Below are positions 34,743-42,779 of a stretch of DNA of 64,000 nucleotides, piece by piece. Source of the stretch: Nocardioides marmotae (GTDB lineage: Bacteria; Actinomycetota; Actinomycetes; Propionibacteriales; Nocardioidaceae); the NCBI RefSeq assembly GCF_013177455.1, contig NZ_CP053660.1, forward strand, positions 2,790,001 to 2,854,000. The letters run 5' to 3'. The notes below the pieces were generated by a model, which did no database searches, was not told the origin of the DNA, and saw only the letters and a list, made by a program, of their open reading frames with translations. The translations under genes were made by a program, and so were the position numbers. Numbering within the stretch: position 1 is the stretch's first letter; each line of letters opens with the position of its first letter.

Positions 34743-34825
34743 GGAGGTCACCTCCGGGGCACCTCACGGCGAGCCAGTCCGTCTCCAGGGGCGGTCGGCC
34801 CCATTCTCGCCACGCGGGTGTGGAG

Positions 34826-35215
34826 TCAGCGCACGAGCTGGGAAACGCGCTGCTTGGAGACGCCGAGTGCCTTGGCGGCGTCCGCCTGGCTGATGCCCTC
34901 GTGGAGGACCATCTCTCCGACGAGGGCCTTGGCTGCTGCGGCAGCGGCGGCGGCTTGCTCCTCCGCGGCCTCCTGGCGTCGCCTGACCTCGCGGATCTGA
35001 TCGCCGAGCTTGCCAGCAACGGTGTAACGGAAAGTAGTCGAATCCGGAACCGGCTGATCGGTCATGGTCGCGACCAGGTCGCGGACCCAGTCATCGGCTT
35101 CGGTGAGCCTACGAACATTGGTTGCACCAACGCCCTCGACTTCGAGCACCCAATGCCGAGCCTCACGGGTGACGACGACGTCGTAGTGGTCACGCGGCGT
35201 GAGCGGAAAGGTCAT
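34826..35215 (-). CDS. hicB: HicB-like antitoxin with C-terminal helix-turn-helix
   Basis: 129 residues. The N-terminal 60 residues have the HicB beta-alpha fold pattern (DHYDVVVTREARHWVLEVEGVGATNVRRLTEADDWVRDLVATMT). A charged helix rich in Ala, Glu and Arg (about 75-100) leads to a C-terminal helix-turn-helix (LHEGISQADAAKALGVSKQRVSQLV) that could bind the operon's own promoter. The ATG at 35215 has AGGAG upstream and overlaps the stop of the toxin gene by four bases. Toxin first, antitoxin second is the usual hicAB order. It would neutralise the adjacent HicA-like protein and repress the operon. Confidence 0.8.
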   Translation of the reverse strand: MTFPLTPRDHYDVVVTREARHWVLEVEGVGATNVRRLTEADDWVRDLVATMTDQPVPDSTTFRYTVAGKLGDQIREVRRRQEAAEEQAAAAAAAAKALVGEMVLHEGISQADAAKALGVSKQRVSQLVR

Positions 35216-35427
35216 TGGACAACTCCTGGTGGAAGACAGGACAGCTGGGTGATGATCGAGCGGACGGTTCCAGCGGCGACCACCGAGCCTCTTCCGTGGT
35301 TCGGAACGGGCGCATGGTGCTTCCCACACGGACACTCCCAAACCTCATGCCGCCCCGAGCTGCGGATGATGGAGCACCCAGCCCTTCGAAGCCGTCGGGC
35401 GAGATCCCGGTAGCTCATCGGCTTCAC
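35212..35427 (-). CDS. hicA: HicA-like mRNA interferase toxin
   Basis: 71 residues, typical small HicA with a dsRBD-like fold. MSYRDLARRLRRAGCSIIRSSGRHEVWECPCGKHHAPVPNHGR contains the conserved G-x-H-x-x-W/Y region where the catalytic histidine lies. The extra Cys-Pro-Cys before the second His is unusual. The GTG at 35427 is favoured because a -10 (35434-35439) sits at leaderless distance; the ATG at 35419 is the alternative. HicA toxins cleave mRNA independently of ribosomes. Paired with the HicB-like gene downstream. Confidence 0.8.
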   Translation of the reverse strand: MKPMSYRDLARRLRRAGCSIIRSSGRHEVWECPCGKHHAPVPNHGRGSVVAAGTVRSIITQLSCLPPGVVQ

Positions 35428-35433
35428 AGCCTA

Positions 35434-35462
35434 GGTCTATCCCCCCTAGACGTTCAAGTCAA
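35434..35462 (-). promoter_or_regulatory. promoter of hicAB
   Basis: On the minus strand TTGACT (35457-35462), 17 bases, then TAGACC (35434-35439). An imperfect CCTAG...CCTAG-type inverted repeat overlaps it and may be the antitoxin operator. Upstream, 35463-35559 shows no gene. Confidence 0.5.
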
Positions 35463-35559
35463 GAGGGCCTAGACGCCCTGGATGCGCTCTCTGCTGCGGC
35501 AGCGAGCGCCGACCCTTCTTCTGGCGATCAAGCCGGGACTCCAGCCGGGGATTCAGGGT

Positions 35560-35745
35560 AAGCATCGCCGGCCCGGGCGCACGCCGACTACGAGCGCCTG
35601 CGCGACGCGCTCGCGGAGTTCTCCTCCGGCGAGCTCACCCCCGCCCGCGAGCGCGCCGTTCGCAGTCGAGCGTGACCTCGCCATCGGCGGCGCCGACCGC
35701 GCCTCGGACTATCGAGCTTGGCACGAGGCCGACTTCCCGACGTAA
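35560..35745 (+). pseudogene. decayed third copy of the flavin reductase 3' end
   Basis: Aligns with 34352-34742 of the flavin reductase gene but lacks about 200 bases inside (junction near 35660) and has changed at roughly one base in eight to ten. It ends ADFPT-stop where the intact gene has ADFPM-stop. It lies just beyond the hicAB pair, so hicAB sits between an intact gene end and a decayed one. The following 35746-35963 shows no gene I can support. Confidence 0.8.
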
Positions 35746-35963
35746 GGGCTTACCCGCGGCGAGTATCCGCCAGTGCCGCGACCTTCCGCCAAGAAAGACC
35801 CACCTTCGCAATGCCCAACTGCGTCGACGTCCGCGGGGCCGAGGAGTTTCGTTCGTTTCCACCACCCCGTCAACAGGGGTCCAGGCTAATGCCGCATACA
35901 TCGCCCTCCTCGACGAGCCATGTCGCTCGGAAAAACGAGCAGGGACGCTGCGAGACTGCGCAC

Positions 35964-36380
35964 GTGGAACTGACACAGCCCGTGAAGGACGCCCTTCTCT
36001 CTTTGATCACTCCGACGGTCGCGATCGCGCTGATCGCCGTAATCGGTGCGTACGTCACTGCCCGTGCAGCTTTGGCAGACATAGCCCTGAAGCGGCGCCT
36101 TGAGACCGCGAAGAGGTTTACCGAACTCGCCGAGGTGGCCAACAACCGGACTGGCAACCGCGGCCTATATGAGATGACAGCGGCGATCGCACTGATCGGA
36201 CAGTTTGGCCGCGACGAGCCGCACCTTCGGAGCGCGGCGCGGGCGGTGCTCAAACAAATCCAGGGCATCGGCCAGGCTCAGAGCGCCACGGCGTCCGTCA
36301 AGGTCGCCACAGCGGCTGGTGAGGAGCTTCAGCGCCTTCCCAATCACGACAAGAGCCTTCGACTCTGGAGGCGGTCGTAG
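35964..36380 (+). CDS. small membrane-anchored protein, unknown
   Basis: 138 residues from the GTG at 35964; an ATG at 35889 would add 25 residues of unlikely composition. One transmembrane helix near the N-terminus (SLITPTVAIALIAVIGAYVTA) is followed by a basic helical stretch (KRRLETAKRFTELAEVANN) and a helical C-terminal domain. I do not recognise a family. Codon use is less GC-biased than in regions 1, 2 and 5, as with the other genes of the accessory stretch. No neighbour suggests a function. Confidence 0.55.
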   Translation: MELTQPVKDALLSLITPTVAIALIAVIGAYVTARAALADIALKRRLETAKRFTELAEVANNRTGNRGLYEMTAAIALIGQFGRDEPHLRSAARAVLKQIQGIGQAQSATASVKVATAAGEELQRLPNHDKSLRLWRRS

Positions 36381-36466
36381 AGGCGGGCCGCGGAGGAGAC
36401 GCGGGTCAACGACCGGGCTTCAGTTTGTTTAGGTCTCGCATCTCACTGTTCGCGAAGGGCGCGGAG

Positions 36467-37138
36467 TCAAACGGCCTCGCGTCCGTCCCTGCGGTCTACT
36501 TGCTGCTTGAAGCCGTCTGGCAGCCCCTCGTACAGGGCGTCTAGCTGCTTTGGCTGAGTGATGAGCTGCTCGGCCACGATGTTCAGCAACCCAAACAGTG
36601 TCGCGGCGGTCTGCGGCGTATCGTCGTGGTGGATCTCATGTACCGACTGGTTCCCGCTGAACCGCATAACGTCCATCGTCCTCTGGACTCGCTCGGGCAG
36701 CCCGTCCCGCACCGCGGCGCCGATCATCGAGTTGAGGTTACCCGCCTTGTCCGGGTAGAGATCCTCCAGCAGAGCTTCGAGAGCGAGCCGAAGCAGCGCC
36801 GACGCCGAGCGCGGGCTGAGATTCACGACGGTCGCAGCCTCGTCGTACAGCCGCGCAACCGCCTCCGGCAAGTCCACATTGCGCTTCGGTCCCTCGACGG
36901 TGGCTGCCGGGTAGATCATCCGCGCCGAAGCGCCCCAGGTGTCAGTTCGTACGGGCTGCTCTAGCCAAATGGCCAGTCCCGAGCACACGAAGCAGGTCGA
37001 GATGGTGAGCCCCGGCAGGTAGGTGTCGCTGGTCTCGTGGCCCTGAGCGGTGCACGACGCCCAGGACTGCTGCGCGTTCGCGTTGCAGTGCGGGCAGATG
37101 AACGCCTTGCCGAGGTAGTTAGGGACGTCTCCAGGCAC
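36467..37138 (-). CDS. DUF4145 protein with N-terminal zinc ribbon
   Basis: 223 residues. Two CxxC pairs (Cys15-Cys18, Cys49-Cys52) form a probable zinc ribbon in the first 55 residues. The C-terminal half is the all-helical DUF4145 domain (SPRSASALLRLALEALLEDLYPDKAGNLNSMIGAAV...VMRFSGNQSVHEIHHDD). DUF4145 occurs alone or attached to restriction and other defence proteins; a tRNA/RNA or nucleic acid role has been suggested for related HEPN-like folds. GTG at 37138, no strong ribosome site. Its moderate GC content and lone position in the accessory region suggest horizontal transfer. Confidence 0.8.
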   Translation of the reverse strand: MPGDVPNYLGKAFICPHCNANAQQSWASCTAQGHETSDTYLPGLTISTCFVCSGLAIWLEQPVRTDTWGASARMIYPAATVEGPKRNVDLPEAVARLYDEAATVVNLSPRSASALLRLALEALLEDLYPDKAGNLNSMIGAAVRDGLPERVQRTMDVMRFSGNQSVHEIHHDDTPQTAATLFGLLNIVAEQLITQPKQLDALYEGLPDGFKQQVDRRDGREAV

Positions 37139-37377
37139 GTTGAAACGGTATCGAGCTCCACCGACAGCGGTGCCGAATTTGAGGTGGAACCACGGAGCGC
37201 TGTTGCCGCTCTACGCGACGGTGGAGAACTGGGCCAGGACACCGATCCGGGTTTCTGCGTGACGTTCGTCGAGTCCGCGCCGATCGTCGCCCTCGTGGTG
37301 TTCCTGTGGCCTGAGAGACGAGGCGGGTGGAGGACCACCTGGTGCTACCTACCAGCAGCGGAACTCTGCTCACCGCG

Positions 37378-38037
37378 CTAGTTGATAAACGCATCCAGAA
37401 TCACGGCGATGATCGCGATGATCATTGGAACTGCCACTACAGCGACCCACGGATTGGCCAACGGGTGCTTCTTCACTGGGGGTTCGGGTGGGAATGGGGC
37501 TTCGGGCGGGGACGAGCGCGTGGACGCACTGATCGACCCGATGCTCAGACCGCTCGTCACAACAGCCACGGCCTCGTCGTGGACGGACGGCTCGGGCGAG
37601 GGTTCGGGCTTGACGCCTGATTCGATGCGCTCAATGCCGTGGCGAACGCGTTCGCTTAGATCGCGAACAAGGCCGTAAACGAGGACTCGATCCGAACCCC
37701 TAGCCTCGATTTCAATCACCGGCTCAGAACGCTTCAACCAGTGGGTCACTTCGATCTCTAACTCGCCCCCAGACTGTCGCAGGTTGTACGCCAGGAACTT
37801 TGGGGCGCTGCCGATATCAGCCATGTCCGCCCGCACTTGCGCGACCGTGCTGTCTGAAGCAGTCCCGCCTTCGAAGAACATCGTGACCGAGCGCCGGTAG
37901 GCATCGAACCCGAACTGGTCCTTCTCGAAACCGAAGCGCTTATCGCACTCAGACTCCACCCAGCCTAGGGCGACGAAGGGGTCGATGATCGCGGGGTCGG
38001 CGCCGATATCGATCCTGTCGTGGAATTGGCTTGGCAC
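37378..38037 (-). CDS. tail-anchored protein of unknown function
   Basis: 219 residues from the GTG at 38037, which has a TACCCT -10-like element at leaderless distance. A soluble N-terminal domain of about 150 residues (VESECDKRFGFEKDQFGFDAYRRSVTMFFEGG...) is followed by a Ser/Pro/Glu-rich linker and a single C-terminal helix (PWVAVVAVPMIIAIIAVILDAF), so it is probably anchored to the inner membrane with the N-terminus inside. No family recognised. The 240 bases between it and the DUF4145 gene show no convincing gene. Confidence 0.6.
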   Translation of the reverse strand: MPSQFHDRIDIGADPAIIDPFVALGWVESECDKRFGFEKDQFGFDAYRRSVTMFFEGGTASDSTVAQVRADMADIGSAPKFLAYNLRQSGGELEIEVTHWLKRSEPVIEIEARGSDRVLVYGLVRDLSERVRHGIERIESGVKPEPSPEPSVHDEAVAVVTSGLSIGSISASTRSSPPEAPFPPEPPVKKHPLANPWVAVVAVPMIIAIIAVILDAFIN

Positions 38038-38587
38038 GTGCCGAGGGTAGCGATTGCGGCCCGTGAACGAACGAGACCCGCCCCAACCGCTACTCGGGAC
38101 GGTCTCGTGGTAGCGCAGTGGGCCAGAAACGCGAACTGCACCTGTGCGCCAGTCCCGCGGGCGAAGCGCGAGAGCACGAGCGTCGCGACGTTTCATGGTC
38201 GTTGGCAGCGTCTTGTGACGTTCGGGGATGATGCCGAACCGGTGATCGTCCTTCGGCCTTTTTCGCGTGCCTGGGTCTGCCGCATGTGCGCACTCGCGGA
38301 GCTGCGTCTTACCGCCGCGAATGACCTCGACGTCCCGATGCACGCATCCAGGGAGCGCCACGCCATCCGCGTGCAAGGAGTAGGCGGCGGGCTCCGCCGC
38401 TTCGCACAGCGCGAGATCGGAGAGGGACCCGCGCTGGCGAACACGGGCAATCCCCGCTGACGGTGGGGACTCGTGCCGACTTCGCCGGAGCCCCACCCGA
38501 AGGGGTCGAGTCCTGCCGTTCCGTCGCCCGGCCGCAGGCGCTGTTCGATACTCGCGGCGAAAGGTAAAGACGCCGCGAGGAGTACCT
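38038..38587. other. 550-bp stretch without a supported gene
   Basis: Open frames exist on both strands (one on the plus strand runs 38020-38460), but none has a ribosome site, recognisable domain or normal codon pattern. It may hold the promoters of the flanking genes or decayed coding sequence. Confidence 0.5.
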
Positions 38588-39238
38588 GTGAAGCTTCGAG
38601 TTCTATCTGCCCTGGTGGTCGCCGCCGGCATGCTGACGGCGTGCGGCGAGGACGAGCCTGCGGTCATGCCGGAGGTCGTCTCCATGCGCCTCGACGTCGC
38701 GCTGTCCGACATCGAGCGGGCGGGTTTCGAGGATGAGGTCGAGGTCATCGGCGGCGGGATGTTCGGCGTGGTGGACGAGTCGAACTGGATCGTGTGCGGC
38801 CAGGAACCAGCCACCTCAGAAGAGATCAGCGGTGCGCCGCGCCTGACGGTGGACCGGTCATGCGATGACGAGGACTCCGCCGCGGGCCAGGACGAGGCAG
38901 ACGCGGCTTCGGAGTCACCCCAGCCGGCTAGGACCCCCACGAAGAAGCCCCAGCCGACCAAGAAGCCGGCGGCCAACACTGGCGGTGGGAAGAACGCAAG
39001 CGCCGACACCTTCGTCATGCCGAGCACGGTCGGAATGGTCCTCCAGGACGCACAAGACCTGCTTCAGTCACTCGGCTCCTACATCCTCACTCAGACCGAC
39101 GCCACGGGCGCCGAGCGGTTCCAGGTCCTCGACTCGGGATGGAAGGTCTGCTGGCAGGACCCCGCCCCCGGAACGGTCACGCCGCTGTCGACCATGGTCG
39201 ACCTCGGCGCGGTGAAGCTGCACGAGGCCTGCCCGTGA
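38588..39238 (+). CDS. lipoprotein with two PASTA-like domains
   Basis: 216 residues. A lipoprotein signal peptide ends in LTAC with Cys19 as lipidation site. PASTA-like repeats follow at about 25-95 (VMPEVVSMRLDVALSDIERAGF...VCGQEPA) and 135-215 (VMPSTVGMVLQDAQDLLQSLG...VCWQDPAPGT), separated by a Lys/Pro/Thr-rich linker. The GTG at 38588 has GAGGAG seven bases upstream. PASTA domains bind peptidoglycan or beta-lactam-like ligands, so a cell-wall role outside the membrane is likely. Confidence 0.82.
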   Translation: MKLRVLSALVVAAGMLTACGEDEPAVMPEVVSMRLDVALSDIERAGFEDEVEVIGGGMFGVVDESNWIVCGQEPATSEEISGAPRLTVDRSCDDEDSAAGQDEADAASESPQPARTPTKKPQPTKKPAANTGGGKNASADTFVMPSTVGMVLQDAQDLLQSLGSYILTQTDATGAERFQVLDSGWKVCWQDPAPGTVTPLSTMVDLGAVKLHEACP

Positions 39239-39358
39239 TCGCGGCGTCGCCGCTCATGTCACCATCCCTCGCCTGACCTGGGCGTGCGATCGCGCGCCCG
39301 GCATCCGTCCCGACCTACGCCACACCACCCGACCTACGCCACACAAGGAGTACCCACC

Positions 39359-39727
39359 ATGGAGACCGCCTCGATCACCGCTTGGACCTTCGTCGCCGAG
39401 TGCCCGATCCCCACCGATCTCGGACCCATCCTGGTCGAGGGCGAGCAGCCCTGGGCTGCCTACAAGACCTTCCGCGACAGCGCAATCTTCACGAACAAGC
39501 GCCTCATCGTCCGGGACGCTCAGGGCATCACCGGCAAGAAGGTCGAGATCTACTCGCTCCCCTACTCGGCGATCAACATGTGGTCCTCAGAGAACGCTGG
39601 AAAGCTGGACATGAACGCCGAGATGGAGCTCTGGACCCGGGCCGGCCACATCAAGGTGAAGCTCGGCAAGGGCGTCGACATCCGGAAGCTGGACCACCTG
39701 ATCTCGCACGCCGTCCTTAACGGCTAG
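39359..39727 (+). CDS. small bacterial PH-like domain protein
   Basis: 122 residues. The pattern GEQPWAAYKTFRDSAIFTNKRLIVRDAQGITGKKVEIYSLPYSAINMWSSENAG is that of bPH_1 domains (family also called PH domain-containing or YvbH-like). No transmembrane helix. The ATG at 39359 has AAGGAG at the right distance. Function unknown; such proteins are widespread and often lie in stress or phage-related contexts. A 16-base direct repeat (CCGACCTACGCCACAC, twice between 39310 and 39344) lies in its leader. Confidence 0.75.
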   Translation: METASITAWTFVAECPIPTDLGPILVEGEQPWAAYKTFRDSAIFTNKRLIVRDAQGITGKKVEIYSLPYSAINMWSSENAGKLDMNAEMELWTRAGHIKVKLGKGVDIRKLDHLISHAVLNG

Positions 39728-39848
39728 CCCATGTGGGCCATTTGAGCAGCGTAGGTGGACTAGTCCAGCGGATTCTGCGAATCGCCAGCGCCAGCGGACC
39801 TACGGTCGATCTGACTTTGCACAGCAGACGACTTGAAGGACCGATCCC

Positions 39849-40859
39849 GTGAACGCATCACCGCCGCCCGGCTGGTATCCCGACAACGCGGGCAGCGGCC
39901 AGCGTTACTGGGATGGCCGTCAGTGGACCGAACAGACCATCCCCGCGCAATCCCCCGCTGCACCCGCGGCGGGAGGGACGGCCTCTCCCCGGTCGGAGGC
40001 TCCCGGGAGCGTGGTGGGCTGGGTGCTTCGGCACAAGGTCGTGAGCGGCGTGGCCGCCTTCGTCGTGGTCGTGGGCCTGGCCGGCGCCGTGAGCGGCGGC
40101 GAGGACGAGCCTGCGAACGCTGCGGACGAGACCCCGGCGGCCGTCAGCGACAACGGCGGCTCCGACGACGTACCGGCTGCCGACAGCGAACCGGTCGACA
40201 CCGACGGCGACGGGACGGCTGACGAGGACGACTTCCGGCCGGAGGACCCCGCCATCCAGACCGAGGACGACCTCGACAGCGACAACGACGGCGTCAGGGA
40301 CGGCGACGACCTCCGCCCGAATGACCCGAAGGTCCAGACGGAGGACGACATCGACACGGACGGCGACGGCGTCGCCGACTACCGGGACGCCTTCCCGAAG
40401 GACCCCACGTACAGCAAGGACGCCGACGGTGACCGCGTCGCCGACCAGATGGACGCCTTCCCGCAGGACGCCCGGTACAGCCAGGACTCCGACGGGGACC
40501 GCCATGCCGATGCAGCCGACGCGTTCCCCGCGGACCCGAGCCGGTGGAAGGTGACGCTGGCCATGGAGAACGCGCTCAGCTCCGCGAACGACTACCTCTC
40601 CTTCTCATCCTTCTCGCGGCAGGGCCTCATCGACCAGCTGTCGTCGGCCTACGCGGACGGCTACAGCGTGGAGGACGCGACCTGGGCGGTCGGGCAGCTG
40701 AGCGTCGACTGGAAGCAGCAGGCCGTCTTGTCGGCGAAGGACTATCTGTCGTTCTCCTCGTTCTCCCGGCAGGGCCTCATCGACCAGCTCTCCAGCCGCT
40801 ACGGATCGCAGTTCACCGTCGAGGAAGCGGTCTACGCCGTCAACAAGATCGGTCTCTGA
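39849..40859 (+). CDS. DUF2510 / TSP3-repeat / double Ltp-domain membrane protein
   Basis: 336 residues with a mosaic layout. DUF2510 at about 5-30 (PPGWYPDNAG...YWDGRQWTEQT), one transmembrane helix near 62-82, a long acidic region (about 110-235) with five calcium-binding thrombospondin type-3-like motifs (DTDGDGTADEDDF, DSDNDGVRDGDDL, DTDGDGVADYRDA and two more), and two nearly identical C-terminal Ltp units of about 48 residues (NDYLSFSSFSRQGLIDQLSS and again KDYLSFSSFSRQGLIDQLSS). Ltp domains are known from a phage TP-J34 lipoprotein that blocks DNA entry of other phages and from many surface proteins. The GTG at 39849 has GAAGGA upstream. Surface exposed with a calcium-stiffened stalk is the simplest reading. 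Confidence 0.85.
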   Translation: MNASPPPGWYPDNAGSGQRYWDGRQWTEQTIPAQSPAAPAAGGTASPRSEAPGSVVGWVLRHKVVSGVAAFVVVVGLAGAVSGGEDEPANAADETPAAVSDNGGSDDVPAADSEPVDTDGDGTADEDDFRPEDPAIQTEDDLDSDNDGVRDGDDLRPNDPKVQTEDDIDTDGDGVADYRDAFPKDPTYSKDADGDRVADQMDAFPQDARYSQDSDGDRHADAADAFPADPSRWKVTLAMENALSSANDYLSFSSFSRQGLIDQLSSAYADGYSVEDATWAVGQLSVDWKQQAVLSAKDYLSFSSFSRQGLIDQLSSRYGSQFTVEEAVYAVNKIGL

Positions 40860-40937
40860 CCGACAGGTCTGGTACGCCACACCCCAGCCGAGCGAGAGTC
40901 GCCCTGCGCCCCGGGAGGCACCGTGGGGGCGGGCGGT

Positions 40938-41658
40938 TCAGTCGCGACACCCCGGAGACCGCTTGCCGTGGATCGCGAAGGTGTTGGCGGCAGGACGTTC
41001 GAAGGATCGGCCCAGGACCGAGAACGTGACCTCGGGCCAGCCTTCGACGTACGCCGTCACCCCGCGGTTGCATCCGCGGCGGTTGAAGACGAGGTGCACG
41101 TCGAAGGAACCCTGGTCTCCTGCCTCGAGGTCGAGGCCACCGCTGATCTCCAGGTAGGCATCGCCGCTGTGGTCGAGGTCGCGGCGGCGCTCCGGCTGCG
41201 GGTGGTGCGACGTGTCCACGGTCACGACTGTGCCGGTCTGCGGCCCCGCGAATGGTGCGACCGCGTGGTCGACGTGGACGGTGCGCCCGGAGAGGTTGAG
41301 GACCTCGACCGTGATCGTGCACCGGAAGCCCTTCTCGACCACCACGGCCTGCGGCGTGCTGGAGCTGGGCGGCGTCTTCTGACGGGGTCTCCACTTCGCG
41401 CCGTTGCAGTCCGGCTTCGAGTCCTGGCCACCGGAGGAGCACCTGGTCAGCCGCGCGGTCGGTGACCACGGCCCAGGTCACGCCGCCGGCGGCCGCCAGG
41501 CACGTCGCTGCGAGCAAGGACGCCACGATCCGGCGCCGCTTCGAGCGCGGGCGCCCGGTGCCGCCCGCGGGCGTGGTGGCACCCGGGTCCGAACGGTCGT
41601 CGTTCGACGGCGAACCGTCAGGGGCGTCGGATCGCGGGGCGGCGGCGTCGGTGCTCAC
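40938..41658 (-). pseudogene. secreted/anchored protein gene with a frameshift
   Basis: The GTG at 41658 (GGAGG upstream) opens a frame encoding a Ser/Asp/Pro-rich start and a membrane helix (RRRIVASLLAATCLAAAGGVTWAVV). Within about 41390-41510 the sensible frame changes by one base: the original frame becomes Arg/Gly-rich noise, while the other continues as SGGQDSKPDCNGAKWR and then a beta-rich domain (FRCTITVEVLNLSGRTVHVDHAVAPF...) to the stop at 40938. So the gene is either broken by a one-base indel, carries a sequencing error, or uses programmed frameshifting. I know no family for the C-terminal domain; it looks like a DUF4352-type extracellular fold. Confidence 0.65.
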
Positions 41659-41790
41659 GTGGTGTCCTCCCGAGATGGAGCGATGCGCGAGCCTCCCAGA
41701 CCCGGGGCCGGCGCGGAGAGGAATCCGCTCACGCGGCGAGACCAGCCGTCGGAGCCCATCCCCCAGTCGAGCTCGCGCGGCCTGCAAACG

Positions 41791-41827
41791 ACCGCTGCCC
41801 CGGACGGGATCCGTCCGGGGCAGCGGT
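41791..41827 (-). terminator. strong hairpin terminator of the hsaA/hsaC-like operon
   Basis: A perfect 17-bp stem (ACCGCTGCCCCGGACGG and its complement) with a 3-base loop, 14 bases beyond the dioxygenase stop at 41842. Confidence 0.85.
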
Positions 41828-41841
41828 GGTGGAGCCGAGGG

Positions 41842-42747
41842 TCAGTTGGCAAGCGGGTGCACGATGCCCGGCGGGCGGTTCTTCGCCTCGGGGTCGAGCT
41901 TGTGGCCCCAGATGGCGGCGGCGCCGTACGTGTAGGGGACCCACTCCTCGTTGACCTCGATACCGTCGAAGCCGACCTCGATGTTGAACAGCGAGGGGGT
42001 GGCGCAGTAGAAGCTGAAGGTCTTGTCGTTGGTGTGGCGGCCCAGGCTGAGGGTGATCGGGACGTCGTACTCGTCGAGCATGTCGTGGGCCGAGCCGACG
42101 TCGTCGATGGACTTCATCTGGAGCATCAGGTGGTTGAAGACCGCGACGCCGGGCGGGCACTGCCCCAGCGCGAGCGTGTGGTGGCGCTCGTTGACGTGGT
42201 AGAACCGCGCGTTCAGCTGGCCCGGCACGATGATCTTGTCGGAGAGCTTGAAGCCCAGCACGTCGTGGAAGAACCGGTGCCCGGCCTCGATGTCGGGCAT
42301 CATCAGCAGCACGTGGCCCAGGCCCTGGGTGCCGGTCACGAAGCCGGAGACGGCGCGGCCGGGACGGAACGTCGCGGGGTAGAAGTGCTGGCCCCAGCTG
42401 ACCTCGTGCGGGAAGCCCCACGGGTCGGTGAAGGTGATGAGCTGGTTGACCGAGCGGGCCTCGGCCAGCTCCGCGGAGCCGCGCTCGGCGGTCACGCCGG
42501 CGGCGGCGAGCCGCTCGAGGACGACGTCGAGGTCCTCCTCGTGGTCGACGGCCCAGCCGAAGTACGCCACCGAGTCCTGCTCCGCGGGGTGGACCTGGAT
42601 CCGCCACGCGGCGTCGTCGACGCGCAGCCGCACCGAGCCGTCCGGGCCGTCCGCGGCGAGCTCGGCGCCGAGGAAGCCCTCCCCGAACCTGCGCCAGTCC
42701 TCCGACCGGGGCGAGCGCACCCCGAGGTAGGCGAGCGAAGTGATCAT
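41842..42747 (-). CDS. type I extradiol dioxygenase (HsaC/BphC-like)
   Basis: 301 residues in two vicinal-oxygen-chelate domains. The iron ligands of the C-terminal domain are His145 (GLGH), His206 (FNHLML) and Glu257 (NIEVGF); HVNERHHTLALG and the C-terminal Tyr/His pocket are also present. It cleaves a bicyclic or substituted catechol, such as 2,3-dihydroxybiphenyl or the steroid catechol 3,4-DHSA. The ATG at 42747 is preceded by AGGAGAACCAGG. It is second gene after the HsaA-like oxygenase (33 bases apart) and ends at a strong terminator. Substrate cannot be fixed from sequence; the HsaC assignment rests on the HsaA- and HsaD-like genes nearby. Confidence 0.9.
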   Translation of the reverse strand: MITSLAYLGVRSPRSEDWRRFGEGFLGAELAADGPDGSVRLRVDDAAWRIQVHPAEQDSVAYFGWAVDHEEDLDVVLERLAAAGVTAERGSAELAEARSVNQLITFTDPWGFPHEVSWGQHFYPATFRPGRAVSGFVTGTQGLGHVLLMMPDIEAGHRFFHDVLGFKLSDKIIVPGQLNARFYHVNERHHTLALGQCPPGVAVFNHLMLQMKSIDDVGSAHDMLDEYDVPITLSLGRHTNDKTFSFYCATPSLFNIEVGFDGIEVNEEWVPYTYGAAAIWGHKLDPEAKNRPPGIVHPLAN

Positions 42748-42779
42748 CCTGGTTCTCCTGGTGTGTGAGGTGGGTCCGG

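Noticed and set aside
32034..35745. Integrated phage or conjugative element at the 3' end of mhpB
   Set aside because: The duplicated 3' ends recall attachment sites, but no integrase, transfer or phage gene is present and the copies include a second gene's end, which fits tandem duplication with deletions better.
37037..37381. Plus-strand frame of 114 codons between the DUF4145 gene and the tail-anchored protein gene
   Set aside because: Its first third overlaps the DUF4145 gene antisense, it has no ribosome site and no recognisable domain.
38020..38460. Plus-strand frame of 146 codons in the 550-bp gap
   Set aside because: No ribosome site, no family likeness and it overlaps the start of the minus-strand gene; kept only as an unresolved gap.
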